Below are positions 25,103 through 32,535 of a DNA stretch of 32,535 bases, piece after piece. Position 1 is the first letter of the stretch. Each line of letters begins with the position of its first letter. The translations under genes and the position numbers were made by a program. The stretch lies in NCBI GenBank assembly GCA_023229245.1, contig JALNZU010000034.1:1-32535 (forward strand), given 5' to 3'. The stretch comes from Bacteroidales bacterium (lineage in GTDB: Bacteria; Bacteroidota; Bacteroidia; Bacteroidales; F082). A model generated the notes under the pieces. That model worked only from the letters and a program-made list of their open reading frames with translations. It did no database searches and was not told the origin of the DNA.

Positions 25103-25981
25103 ATGAATAAGGAAAAAGAACTTAAAGCATTGATTAGTTTGGTTGACGAGCCTGATGATAGTTTATTTAAACAGGTTCGGGATCATATTTTTTCATATGG
25201 GGCTCAGGCTATACCCGAGTTAGAGAAGGTGTGGGAACATACCTTAGACGGGCACATACAAGACCGTATCATTTCAATCATACACGAAATTCAACAAAGA
25301 GAGCTTTATAATGAGTTAAGCAATTGGGCCTTATTTGGATACGACGACCTGCTGAAAGGCTTCCTGATCGTTACTCGTTATCAATACCCTGATCTGGATA
25401 TACACGAAGTAACCCGTGAAATAGGTCAAATCGTACAACAAGTTTGGATGGAGATGAATCCTGATCTGACCCCGCTTGAAAAAATCAAAGTGATTAATCA
25501 TGTACTGTTCGATATCAACGGGTTTACGGGTAATACGACTAATATAAAATCACCGGAAAACTTTTATCTGAAACCGCTTTTAGAATCCCGTAAAGGGAAC
25601 CCGCTATCGTTGGGAATGTTGTATGTGCTTGTGGCACGCAGTCTGCGCATCCCAATCTATGGGGTTAATCTGCCACGCCATTTTGTGTTGGCATATTTGG
25701 AAGAGTCGCATAGCAAAACAGCAGCCGAAGCCCAAAGCGATCAGGTGTTATTCTATCTGAATCCGTTCAATAAAGGAGCTGTGTTCACCAGAAACGAAAT
25801 TGAATTATACATACGACAGATGCGGCTAACGAAAGAAAAGAAATATTTCCTGCCATGCTCAAATCTTGAGATCATTGGCCGTATGATTAATGGACTGATC
25901 GAAACCTATACCTTATCTTCCAATACTGAAAAAGTAAAAGAACTCGAACGCCTGAAAAAAGCATTGGAAACAGCATCCTGA
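25103..25981 (+). CDS. SirB1/transglutaminase-like domain protein
   Basis: A 292-residue cytoplasmic protein. Residues about 95-215 match the SirB1 (YchA) branch of transglutaminase-like proteins: LEKIKVINHVLFDINGF, then RKGNPLSLGMLYVLVARSLRIP and GVNLPRHFVLAY, with His at 193. The position of the transglutaminase nucleophile in this branch is not a Cys here (NPLSLGM), so catalysis is doubtful. The N-terminal about 90 residues are helical, resembling HEAT-like or TPR-like stretches. Its function is unknown. The gene lies 216 bp after nadD and is followed by a terminator-like hairpin. Confidence 0.82.
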   Translation: MNKEKELKALISLVDEPDDSLFKQVRDHIFSYGAQAIPELEKVWEHTLDGHIQDRIISIIHEIQQRELYNELSNWALFGYDDLLKGFLIVTRYQYPDLDIHEVTREIGQIVQQVWMEMNPDLTPLEKIKVINHVLFDINGFTGNTTNIKSPENFYLKPLLESRKGNPLSLGMLYVLVARSLRIPIYGVNLPRHFVLAYLEESHSKTAAEAQSDQVLFYLNPFNKGAVFTRNEIELYIRQMRLTKEKKYFLPCSNLEIIGRMINGLIETYTLSSNTEKVKELERLKKALETAS

Positions 25982-25990
25982 TTTCTTAAT

Positions 25991-26032
25991 AATGAGCTTT
26001 ATTGAACACACACGTTCAACCTCATTCTTTTT
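25991..26032 (+). terminator. Probable terminator after the SirB1-like gene
   Basis: AATGAG (25991-25996) pairs with CTCATT (26021-26026) and TTGAAC (26002-26007) with GTTCAA (26014-26019), separated by a small asymmetric internal loop, followed by CTTTTT. Confidence 0.6.
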
Positions 26033-26221
26033 ATCTCACATGACATAATACCCCGTTTAAATGCATTGATATACAATTAATGACGATAAAGCGAGAATCG
26101 GGTGTTAAAATCCTAATTTAGAACAATTCTAAGGTTGGTGGCATATATTTTGATCTTTATCTGATAGTTTTTTTGATCAGTGAAAATTTTTATGAAACCA
26201 GAAAAATTTTATCATCATTTT

Positions 26222-26241
26222 AATTTATAAACCTATAAATT
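26222..26241 (+). promoter_or_regulatory. AT-only stem-loop in the OsmC leader
   Basis: AATTTATA (26222-26229) and TATAAATT (26234-26241) form a perfect 8-bp inverted repeat with a 4-nt loop, ending 9 bp before the ATG. It could be a weak RNA hairpin over the ribosome-binding region or an AT-rich operator. The evidence is only the repeat itself. Confidence 0.3.
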
Positions 26242-26250
26242 TTAAACGTT

Positions 26251-26703
26251 ATGTCAATTTCACAAGTTAAGGTAAGTTCAAGAATCAGAGAAGGTTTCCG
26301 CATTGATGTAAACACATCTCATCCATTCGTTATCGATCAGCCTAAAGCTGCCGGCGGAACCAATCAAGGCCCAAACCCATTAGAAATCTTTTTGTCAAGT
26401 CTGGCTGCTTGTATATGCACCTTGGGAAGAATTATTGCTACTCAAAAGAAGCTGAATGTAAGAGCTGTTGATGTAGAAGTAGAAGGCGATATTGATAAAG
26501 ACTTTTTGATGGGCTTCACCACCGAAGGTCGGGCAGGATTTACAGAGATACGTACCTTTGTTACTATTGATGCCGATCTGACCCAGGCCGAGAAAGAAGA
26601 TCTGTTGCATGAGATTGAAAGACGCTGTCCGATTGCTGACAATCTGGCATTGGAAACTTCTCTCAAAGCTAAGGTGGTTGACCATATTGCTATCTCTAAC
26701 TAA
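26251..26703 (+). CDS. OsmC/Ohr family protein
   Basis: A 150-residue cytoplasmic protein of the OsmC fold. The motif NPLEIFLSSLAACICTLGR carries C54 and C56 at the site of the peroxidatic Cys, and ERRCPIADNL carries C126 at the second Cys site. These two positions are the redox pair in peroxidases of this family that reduce organic hydroperoxides. The overall pattern is nearer to the YhfA-like OsmC subgroup than to Ohr. Reduction of thiols or peroxides is inferred. It is a single gene with an AT-rich leader and a very strong terminator about 90 bp after its stop. Confidence 0.9.
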   Translation: MSISQVKVSSRIREGFRIDVNTSHPFVIDQPKAAGGTNQGPNPLEIFLSSLAACICTLGRIIATQKKLNVRAVDVEVEGDIDKDFLMGFTTEGRAGFTEIRTFVTIDADLTQAEKEDLLHEIERRCPIADNLALETSLKAKVVDHIAISN

Positions 26704-27015
26704 CTCCCAAAAGGGCAGACTTGAGTACTGAGGTTCCTTATGAAATACAACTGATATTGTAGATAAATAATAGGGATCTTACGAACCGATAAACCGGAAA
26801 ATGAGTGAATACGCTTCATTTTCCGGTTTTTTATTGGCCGATGTTCAGCCTGATTTTTTTGCCTGTCGAACAACCGAAAAAATGAAACGTATTCGGTGAA
26901 GGATGATTATCCTAACGAGATGCAATTGGTTAATCTGGCATGTTAAAAGATTAGGTACTTTGAATGCTGTTTGCACACCTAAGGGAGAGAGCCATAGATA
27001 GATCAACTAATAGGA
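26704..27015. other. Convergent intergenic region between the OsmC and CYTH genes
   Basis: These 312 bp contain a strong terminator (26792-26833). The remaining 180 bp have no credible ORF or tRNA. A GTACTTTG word at 26955-26962 resembles a shortened -7 box but lacks a -33 partner, and it points toward the 3' end of the CYTH gene. Confidence 0.45.
26792..26833 (+). terminator. Rho-independent terminator after the OsmC gene
   Basis: A 14-bp perfect stem (26792-26805 with 26817-26830) with an 11-nt loop runs into six T (26828-26833). Confidence 0.92.
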
Positions 27016-27513
27016 TCACCAGTTTTTGTAAGGGTTTTGTGTAAGCATCGCATTATAATACCTGTTGTCATCCGTCACCTCTTTCCCTAACCAGGATGGT
27101 TTTAGAAAAATAGTTTCAGCCGATTCTAACTCAATTTCAGCTATGATAAGGCCTTTATTTTCACCAGTAAACTCATCTACCTCAAATATATGTCCTTCAA
27201 AAGGAATGATGTATCTTGTCTTTTCGATGATTCCCGGCAGGCATAATTCCATGAGTATAGTTGCATCCTCTACGGATATTTCTTTCTCCCATTCAAATCG
27301 TGTCAATCCGTCATCTGAACGTTTGCCTTTGATGGTAAGAAAGCCCTGTCCCCCGACTATACGCACACGAACCGTACGCTCGGGCATGGTAGAAATATAT
27401 CCTTGAGTGATTTGAAAATGATGTGTCGCAAAAGGTTTGAACTCACCTTTTACTAAAAACTTTCGTTCTGTTTCCTTATTTAACTCTGCTGTGACTTTGT
27501 TTTTTGTATTCAT
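27016..27513 (-). CDS. CYTH domain (triphosphate tunnel) protein
   Basis: A 165-residue protein with the CYTH signature E14-x-E16-x-K18 (NKETERKFLV) and later acidic and basic strands (TVRVRIVGG, LTIKGKR, RFEWEKEIS, EVDEFTG, IAEIELESAE), which line the triphosphate tunnel. CYTH enzymes of this short type often hydrolyse inorganic tripolyphosphate. The frame opens at 27570, but the ATG at 27513 is preferred: it begins 1 nt after the TGA of the CAP-SPOR gene (TGAtATG), and the extra upstream residues would lie inside that gene. It is the last gene of the minus-strand operon, translationally coupled to its neighbour. A role linked to cell-wall biology is only suggested by context. Confidence 0.9.
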   Translation of the reverse strand: MNTKNKVTAELNKETERKFLVKGEFKPFATHHFQITQGYISTMPERTVRVRIVGGQGFLTIKGKRSDDGLTRFEWEKEISVEDATILMELCLPGIIEKTRYIIPFEGHIFEVDEFTGENKGLIIAEIELESAETIFLKPSWLGKEVTDDNRYYNAMLTQNPYKNW

Positions 27514-27514
27514 A

Positions 27515-28396
27515 TCATTCTTTAAAAATCCATGCTTCAGGATATAAGTTTTGCAGTTTCTCTTTGGCATTCATAGCATTTCTGAGCGTGTTGAACTGTT
27601 CTAACGATATTCGATAACGCCCGTCTTTGGCTAGTATGCTGGCTTTTTCCATTCCGTTGTTTTTAAACCTTCGTAAGGCTTCATCGGCATCGGCCTTAGT
27701 GGTGAAACTCCCGTATATCAGATGATAGATAGATGGCTTGTTATTTACAACTGGCAAACTTTGGTCTTTTTGAGTCTGGTCAGTATCACCCATACCTGAT
27801 ATCTCCCGGCATGCTTTTGGGGTACCTGCCGGATCGTTTCTTTGCCCAAACCAGATAGAGACATAATTTTCGCCTATGGCAAGTCCCATAGCAGCCCACT
27901 TTTTATCATGAAACATGTTTTTAGTCAGAAACATATCCATAGTCTCACTGCTCGATTGAAAGATAGCAAACAGGCTATCGGGCTGTATGATGTTTTCATC
28001 ATAATAAACCAGCTCATATCCCCTGTAAGGATATGCCGTCAACTCTTTGGGCTTATCCCACATGCAGTCGTATTTTAGTACGTAAGGATTAAAACAGCAT
28101 GGGGTCCATTTTCCATGCTCCGACCAGCTGGCTGCCGTACAAATATTAGTATCAGGCCGATGAGTCTGCAGATCGTCAATATGTGTTTTAGCTACTACAG
28201 TCAGCGATTTAGACAGTGGAATCTCGGGAAGTCGGTTATCCTTGCGATAGCGGTTGATTTGTCTGGCAAGAGTCGTTTCTTCGGCTGTAAGACAGATGTT
28301 GTCAACCGTAAAAGATTGGGCTGAGCCGGTAATAGAAGTCAGGATAATGATGCCGAAGATCAGCAGAACTGAAGATGATGATCGTAAGCTGAGCAT
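27515..28396 (-). CDS. Secreted CAP-domain protein with C-terminal SPOR domain
   Basis: A 293-residue exported protein (signal peptide about 1-26, ending GSAQ). Residues about 36-190 form a CAP (SCP/PR-1-like) domain: LARQINRYRKDNRLP, H72 and H94 as candidate site histidines, and GENYVSIWFGQ near the end. It holds four cysteines between 86 and 111, compatible with disulfides. Residues about 222-290 form a SPOR domain (YHLIYGSFTTKADADEALRRF), which in other proteins binds peptidoglycan lacking stem peptides. The frame opens at 28414, but the ATG at 28396 is 1 nt after the TGA of the upstream gene and gives a better signal peptide, so it is preferred. It probably acts in the periplasm at the cell wall. 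Confidence 0.87.
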   Translation of the reverse strand: MLSLRSSSSVLLIFGIIILTSITGSAQSFTVDNICLTAEETTLARQINRYRKDNRLPEIPLSKSLTVVAKTHIDDLQTHRPDTNICTAASWSEHGKWTPCCFNPYVLKYDCMWDKPKELTAYPYRGYELVYYDENIIQPDSLFAIFQSSSETMDMFLTKNMFHDKKWAAMGLAIGENYVSIWFGQRNDPAGTPKACREISGMGDTDQTQKDQSLPVVNNKPSIYHLIYGSFTTKADADEALRRFKNNGMEKASILAKDGRYRISLEQFNTLRNAMNAKEKLQNLYPEAWIFKE

Positions 28397-28397
28397 A

Positions 28398-29264
28398 TCA
28401 TGGATTTGATTCAAAACTAAGACTTTTCATCTGATCCCAGTCGAAATTTTGCCAGTCGGACTGAATAAGTTTTGTAAAAGCTTTGCGCAGACGTAGTATC
28501 CATGGGTGTCGGGGTTTGAAATGCCGGAATTGATCAATTTGGTTTAAAGATAATATCTGAGGTGAGGTACCTGTGATAAAAGCCCCTTGAATTTGGATCA
28601 GCTCATAAGTAGTCACACATCGGTACTTTATAGGAAACCCTTGTTGCTGGCATAGCTGTAGCGTTTTTTGACGGGTGATCCCCTTCAGCACCAAATGATC
28701 CGGTGCCGTAATAATTTCTTTCTTACCAATAAAGAATATATTCGAGCGGCTTCCTTCGGTGATTCCTTCATCGCTGTTTAGCAAAGTCTCAAACACCTTA
28801 TGTTCGCGGCGAAGCTTTTCCTGTGTTGTTTTATACTGTTCGTAATAGACTTTTGCATTGGGTTGCATGCGTTGGTAGTTGACTAATATGGCTGCCACCC
28901 CTTTTTTATATTCATCTTCAGTAGGATAATAGTGCGGTATGAACCAAAGCGCAAAGGACAAGCTATGTTGGCCTTTTGGTATGCCAAGCTGAATACGAAT
29001 ATTGCCTTCATCAACTTTATTGGCCGTGATAAGTTGCTTGAACGCATAGCTGATAGCTTGCATATCAGGCGATTGTGATAAACCTATCAATTTGCCTGAA
29101 TGAAGCAGCCTTTGCAGATGATCGGTTAAAAACAATGGTTTTGAGTTGGCGATCCGTATTACATCATACACGGCTAAAGGCCATTGCATTCGTTCGGGTA
29201 CGAAGCTATAGCAGTTTTTAAGCTCCCCATCCTCCACAAAATATCTGTTCAGGCAAAGTTCCAT
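28398..29264 (-). CDS. Class IV (fold-type IV) PLP-dependent aminotransferase family protein
   Basis: A 288-residue protein of the branched-chain aminotransferase / aminodeoxychorismate lyase family. Visible motifs are FVPERMQWPLAVYDVIRI with RIQLG, K138 (NAKVYYEQ) as the likely cofactor Lys, ITEGSRSNIFF (168-178) and TGTSPQI (231-237), which fit the phosphate and carboxylate sites. It could be aminodeoxychorismate lyase (PabC) for folate or an amino-acid aminotransferase; the sequence does not decide. The frame opens at 29333, but the ATG at 29264, 7 nt after the preceding stop, is preferred because the longer version would overlap the upstream gene by 62 nt and start with a basic non-homologous tail. 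No pabA or pabB is linked. Confidence 0.85.
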   Translation of the reverse strand: MELCLNRYFVEDGELKNCYSFVPERMQWPLAVYDVIRIANSKPLFLTDHLQRLLHSGKLIGLSQSPDMQAISYAFKQLITANKVDEGNIRIQLGIPKGQHSLSFALWFIPHYYPTEDEYKKGVAAILVNYQRMQPNAKVYYEQYKTTQEKLRREHKVFETLLNSDEGITEGSRSNIFFIGKKEIITAPDHLVLKGITRQKTLQLCQQQGFPIKYRCVTTYELIQIQGAFITGTSPQILSLNQIDQFRHFKPRHPWILRLRKAFTKLIQSDWQNFDWDQMKSLSFESNP

Positions 29265-29271
29265 CTTTACA

Positions 29272-29502
29272 TTACCTGTTTTTGAAATAGGTTTCAATGA
29301 TTTTTTTTGCCTCTTCAGCCCGGTCTGTTTCAACCTGAATGATGGCTGAGTCTTCGGGTGATCCGGAGCCCCATCCGGCTATCACACTCTCACTGATAGT
29401 GTCGCGAAGCCTGCATCCTATATTATGTTCATTTAATAGTTCAACTAAAAACCGTGCCTCTACTATTGAGCCGGTATATATATTGGTGATTTCTCCACTC
29501 AT
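29272..29502 (-). CDS. DUF2007 family small protein
   Basis: A 76-residue protein matching the DUF2007 pattern, with EARFLVELLNEHNIGCRL, a central Gly/Ser segment GWGSGSPE and an AIIQVETDRAEEAKKII helix. Its alpha/beta arrangement resembles PII-like or ACT-like small domains and has been annotated as a putative signal-transducing protein, but its function is not established. The frame opens at 29553; the ATG at 29502 (MSGEITN) is preferred because the upstream residues lack family similarity. It is the first gene of the four-gene minus operon, 7 nt from the aminotransferase gene. Confidence 0.85.
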   Translation of the reverse strand: MSGEITNIYTGSIVEARFLVELLNEHNIGCRLRDTISESVIAGWGSGSPEDSAIIQVETDRAEEAKKIIETYFKNR

Positions 29503-29621
29503 AGCTGTATTTTTTTTGTTGATGCTAATGTAAGGGTTTTTTGGGCTAAACAATAAATTTTAATGTATTTTAATCGTCCTGATCAAATCTTATTAGTTTT
29601 ACTCGCAAAAATAGACTATAA

Positions 29622-30446
29622 ATGAAGTATGAACATATTTTAGAAGCTGTTTCTTTTTTAAAGGGCAGCGGAATTGACCAGCCTGATATAGGGTTGATTT
29701 TAGGTACCGGTCTTGATAAATTAGCGGAGATAATGCACAAGGAAGTAGAGATTTCTTATACCGATATTCCTTATTTTGTGGAGACTACCGTAGAAGCACA
29801 TAAAGGGAGTCTGCTTTTTGGTACTCATCATGGTAAAAAGATAGTGATGATGCGCGGGCGTTTTCACTTATACGAAGGCTACAGCTTTGATCAGATCACT
29901 TTCCCTGTCCGGGTACTGAAGGTGTTGGGAATTAAACAACTGCTTGTCTCTAACGCAAGTGGAGCCCTGAATCCGTCCTACTCATTATCCGATTTGGTGC
30001 TCTTGGACGACCATATCAACTTTCTTCCGGGTAACCCTCTGACAGGCAGAAATATCCATGAGTTAGGACCTCGTTTTCCCGATCTCAGTCAACCTTATGA
30101 TCCGGTGATGAACAAACAGCTGAAGCAATTGGCCGAAACATTGGATATTGCTTTGTTTGAAGGAGTGTATGCAGCATGGACCGGTCCAAGCTTAGAGACA
30201 AGAGCTGAATATAGATTCCTGCGTAATGCCGGTGCAGATGTAGTAGGTATGTCAACCGTACCAGAGGTAATAGTAGCTAATCATATGAAGCTGCCGGTTG
30301 CAGTAGTGTCAGTAGTAACAGATTTATGCGATCCTGATAACCTCCAACCCCTGACCATCGAACAAGTGTTGCATCATGCCAATAAAGGGAGCAGAAAGCT
30401 GAGCCGGTTGTTCGATAAATATATTCAAACCGCACCCGAACTATAA
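29622..30446 (+). CDS. punA: Purine nucleoside phosphorylase
   Basis: A 274-residue trimeric-type (PNP/MTAP family) phosphorylase that splits purine nucleosides with phosphate to free base and ribose-1-phosphate. The phosphate site is GLILGTGL (24-31). The family blocks are VSNASGALNP (109-118), WTGPSLETRAEY (186-197) and GMSTVPEVIVANH (209-221). The following strand is VVTDLCD, with Asp (234) at the position equivalent to human Asn243 that recognises the base; MTAP also uses Asp there. It is cytoplasmic and probably in purine salvage. The gene is divergent from the DUF2007 operon across 119 bp. The start ATG fits the family. Confidence 0.93.
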   Translation: MKYEHILEAVSFLKGSGIDQPDIGLILGTGLDKLAEIMHKEVEISYTDIPYFVETTVEAHKGSLLFGTHHGKKIVMMRGRFHLYEGYSFDQITFPVRVLKVLGIKQLLVSNASGALNPSYSLSDLVLLDDHINFLPGNPLTGRNIHELGPRFPDLSQPYDPVMNKQLKQLAETLDIALFEGVYAAWTGPSLETRAEYRFLRNAGADVVGMSTVPEVIVANHMKLPVAVVSVVTDLCDPDNLQPLTIEQVLHHANKGSRKLSRLFDKYIQTAPEL

Positions 30447-30557
30447 AAATGGGATTGTGATGATGAAAATTGTCCAACTGGTAAGGCCGGAGCTTGAACC
30501 GCATTTTATTATGGGGTTCTATGAGATCACTATATTAATTCTTGTTGAGTTTCAGAT

Positions 30558-31478
30558 ATGACAGTGTCTATGCAACCAAGCAGTAAAGCTTATCTCTATG
30601 CCATGTTGGCGATCTTGTTCTGGTCAACCATGAGCTCGGCATTCAAGCTTAGCCTACGGCTGATGCCTTTTGACTTGCTGCTGTTTTGGTCGGTATTAGC
30701 TGCTGTATTGTTGTTGTTGAGCATACTCCTGTTCACAAAGAAACTTGGACAGATGTGGTATCAAAGCAAGCGTGCCTGGCTTAGTTCGGCATTGATGGGA
30801 TTTATCAATCCGTTTGCGTATTATGTAGTACTTTTCAAGGCATACGAATTGCTTCGAGCACAAGAAGCCGGTGTGCTGAACTATAGCTGGCCTATAGTGT
30901 TGGTTGTATTGTCGGCTCTTTTTCTAAGTCAGAAAATCACTGGCAGAGATTGGGTGGCAATAGGTATCAGCTTTTTGGCACTTATTATCATCAGCACGGA
31001 AGGCAAACCATGGACCATGCAATTCACACATCCGACCGGAGTGCTATTAGCCGTGTCAAGCGCTTTTCTATGGGCATCCTACTGGATTTTAAATGTACGG
31101 GATACCCGCGAGGCCATTCAGAAAATTGCAAGCAATATGTTGTTTGGTCTTTTGTATATCAGTGTTTTTTTAAACCTTTCAGGGAGCTGGCAGCTACCGA
31201 AACCTCAAGCTCTTACAGCATCACTGTATATTGGCTTTTTTGAGATGGGTATTGGATTCGTATTATGGCTAACAGCTTTAGGCCATGCTGAGAATACCGC
31301 TAAGATCAGTAACTTAGTGTTTCTTTCTCCATTTATGGCGCTCTTTTGGATATATCTGTTGGTGGGCGAGAAAATCCTCCCTTCAACCGTTATCGGGTTA
31401 GCCTGTATAATTGGTAGCATCTTCATTCAGCAAAGGCGCCCTAAACAATTCAAAAACAAAATGTTGAAAAGAATTTAA
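30558..31478 (+). CDS. EamA/DMT family transporter
   Basis: A 306-residue protein with about ten hydrophobic helices in two EamA repeats (residues about 12-130 and 155-290), preceded by a short cytoplasmic N-terminus. Motifs such as AILFWSTMSSAFKL in helix 1, NYSWPIVLVVLSALFL at the end of repeat 1 and SPFMALFWIYLLVGEK in the penultimate region are typical of the drug/metabolite transporter superfamily. It is an inner-membrane protein; most characterised members export amino acids or metabolites, but the substrate here is unknown. The stop is 12 nt from the next start, so the two genes probably share a transcript. Confidence 0.9.
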   Translation: MTVSMQPSSKAYLYAMLAILFWSTMSSAFKLSLRLMPFDLLLFWSVLAAVLLLLSILLFTKKLGQMWYQSKRAWLSSALMGFINPFAYYVVLFKAYELLRAQEAGVLNYSWPIVLVVLSALFLSQKITGRDWVAIGISFLALIIISTEGKPWTMQFTHPTGVLLAVSSAFLWASYWILNVRDTREAIQKIASNMLFGLLYISVFLNLSGSWQLPKPQALTASLYIGFFEMGIGFVLWLTALGHAENTAKISNLVFLSPFMALFWIYLLVGEKILPSTVIGLACIIGSIFIQQRRPKQFKNKMLKRI

Positions 31479-31490
31479 AATACAATACAC

Positions 31491-32279
31491 ATGAATCTTG
31501 AAACGATTATGGATGATGCTGTTTCTCTGGCACGACTGACAGCTGAATTTATTCGTCAGGAGGCGTCACACATTTCCCGTATCCCTATTGAATCAAAAGG
31601 AGTGCATAATTTGGTTTCTTATGTGGATCGTCAGGCGGAGCAGCAACTGATTACCGGATTGCAGAAGATACTTCCCGGATCAGGGTTTATAGCTGAAGAA
31701 AGCGGTGCCGCCAAAGCTGAGACGTATAACTGGATCATTGACCCGCTTGACGGTACTACCAATTTCCTGCATGGAGTACCTGTTTATTCGATCAGCATTG
31801 CCTTGCAAGAACATGATGAGCTGTTGCTGGGGATCGTATTGGAGATAGGCCGAGATGAGTGCTTTTATGCCTGTAAATCAAGCCCTTGTTATTTGAACGG
31901 GGTTGAGGTACGGGTGTCGGATAGCTTGTTGTTGGATCAGTCGCTTTTAGCCACCGGCTTCCCATATTATGACTATAGCCGTATGCAACCCTATCTGAGA
32001 CTGTTTGAAAACCTGATGCGTCACACAAGAGGTGTTCGCCGATTAGGATCGGCTGCTGTGGATTTGGCGTATGTGGCAGCAGGCCGGTTTGATGCGTTTT
32101 ATGAATATGGCCTGAATCCCTGGGATATAGCTGCCGGGATAGTACTTGTACAACAAGCAGGTGGTAGTGTTACAACCTTTGATGGCAGTCAGAGTGTGTT
32201 GTATGGCAAGGATATTTTAGCATCTAACAGCCATATCCATGATGCCATGCTGACCGAAATAAAAAATACTTTCGACTGA
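31491..32279 (+). CDS. Inositol monophosphatase family phosphatase (SuhB/IMPase-like)
   Basis: A 262-residue Mg-dependent, Li-sensitive type phosphatase. The metal and phosphate motifs are AEESG (68-72), WIIDPLDGTTNF (81-92) and NPWDIAAG (209-216), which place E69 or E70, D84, D87 and D212 at the metal site. The substrate could be an inositol, nucleotide or sugar phosphate, and the sequence does not tell them apart. The protein is cytoplasmic, at family length. It follows the DMT gene by 12 nt. Its stop is 4 nt from the stop of the small minus-strand ORF on the other side. Confidence 0.94.
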   Translation: MNLETIMDDAVSLARLTAEFIRQEASHISRIPIESKGVHNLVSYVDRQAEQQLITGLQKILPGSGFIAEESGAAKAETYNWIIDPLDGTTNFLHGVPVYSISIALQEHDELLLGIVLEIGRDECFYACKSSPCYLNGVEVRVSDSLLLDQSLLATGFPYYDYSRMQPYLRLFENLMRHTRGVRRLGSAAVDLAYVAAGRFDAFYEYGLNPWDIAAGIVLVQQAGGSVTTFDGSQSVLYGKDILASNSHIHDAMLTEIKNTFD

Positions 32280-32283
32280 TAAG

Positions 32284-32424
32284 TTAACCTTTCCTTGGCC
32301 TTGTCCTGGGTTTTTGATGCCTGCCTGCGGTTCTTGCAGCACCTTTGGATTTTCCAAACCGTTTATTGCGCCTTTTAGTCTTGGCTTCTAACTCTTCTAT
32401 TGACGGTCCTCTTGAGTTCCGCAT
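32284..32424 (-). CDS. Small very basic hypothetical ORF (46 aa), in frame behind a TAG
   Basis: ATG at 32424 opens 46 codons ending TAA at 32284-32286. The product starts MRNSRGPSIEELEAKTKRR and is rich in Lys/Arg, ending RTRPRKG. Such tails are typical of nucleic-acid-binding proteins. It lies in the same reading frame as the preceding unidentified gene, separated by a TAG at 32434-32436 and three codons (GVP), so it could be the tail of that gene behind a stop, a separate small protein, or a result of readthrough. The convergent neighbour ends 4 nt away. I do not recognise a family. Confidence 0.5.
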   Translation of the reverse strand: MRNSRGPSIEELEAKTKRRNKRFGKSKGAARTAGRHQKPRTRPRKG

Positions 32425-32433
32425 TGGGACACC

Positions 32434-32535
32434 CTAAAAATTTCGTTTAATAATTTCGTATAGTTTTTTCTGTTGTCGATCCATTCCTAATAGTTTAGTT
32501 TTGATCTTACCCGAATCCGGTAGCTGATATGTGAG
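32434..32535 (-). CDS. C-terminal fragment of an unidentified protein (5' part outside window)
   Basis: The frame is open from the right window edge to TAG at 32434-32436, encoding 33 visible residues that include LPDSGKIKTKLLGMDRQQKK and end KRNF. The composition is basic and helical. No family is recognised; the gene starts outside the window. Confidence 0.5.
   Translation of the reverse strand, partial: LTYQLPDSGKIKTKLLGMDRQQKKLYEIIKRNF

Noticed and set aside
27514..27570. Longer N-terminus for the CYTH protein (start 27570)
   Set aside because: The extension lies inside the CAP-SPOR gene and ends just before a better-placed ATG at 27513 that directly follows the TGA stop.
1..32535. CRISPR arrays, tRNA/rRNA genes, insertion sequences, prophage or defence cluster
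   Set aside because: No regularly spaced direct repeats, cloverleaf, transposase, integrase or terminal inverted repeats were seen in any intergenic region.

Overview
The window looks like a chromosomal segment of a member of the Bacteroidota (Bacteroidetes), probably free-living or environmental and tolerant of oxygen. The grounds are: a secreted protein with a type IX secretion (T9SS) C-terminal sorting domain; a TonB-dependent receptor with an N-terminal carboxypeptidase-regulatory-like domain; the Bacteroidota form of the POT peptide transporter; repeated TAnnTTTG -7 boxes with few clear Shine-Dalgarno sites; and a Mn-type superoxide dismutase. The base composition is moderately AT-rich and even. 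I see no transposase, integrase, CRISPR array, rRNA or tRNA. Most of the window is housekeeping and envelope biology.

Layout. 1-2241 (-) is the 5' 747 codons of a large secreted FG-GAP/beta-propeller protein that runs off the left edge. 2475-5111 (-) is valS. 5503-6999 (+) is a POT peptide symporter. 7082-8020 (+) is a YhcC-type radical SAM protein. 8345-10792 (+) is a T9SS cargo protein with a duplicated LamG-like module. 10898-12829 (+) is a long-chain acyl-CoA ligase. 12888-13550 (-) is a SlyD-like FKBP isomerase with an unusual Cys-rich tail. 13910-14152 (+) is rpmB, transcribed alone. 14289-16817 (+) is a TonB-dependent receptor and 16912-17544 (+) is superoxide dismutase. A bidirectional terminator separates these from rocD (-), a cardiolipin-synthase-like phospholipase D protein (-) and a TPR membrane protein without an output domain (-).

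21758-24886 (+) is a cluster of yicC, gmk, a medium-chain dehydrogenase and nadD, followed by a SirB1-like protein (25103-25981) and an OsmC protein (26251-26703). 27016-29502 (-) is a tight four-gene operon, in transcription order: DUF2007 protein, class IV aminotransferase, CAP-SPOR secreted protein, CYTH protein. Its junctions are 7, 1 and 1 nt. 29622-32279 (+) holds purine nucleoside phosphorylase, a DMT transporter and an inositol monophosphatase family enzyme. The right edge holds the 3' end of an unidentified minus-strand gene followed, in the same frame past a TAG stop, by a very basic 46-residue ORF.

I did not find a clear new multi-gene defence or mobile system. The features most worth a second look are the Cys-rich SlyD tail, the DUF2007/aminotransferase/CAP-SPOR/CYTH operon, the in-frame TAG and basic tail at the right edge, the purine nucleoside phosphorylase with Asp at the base-recognition position, the duplicated module in the T9SS cargo, and the medium-chain dehydrogenase with a degenerate nucleotide-binding motif placed between gmk and nadD.
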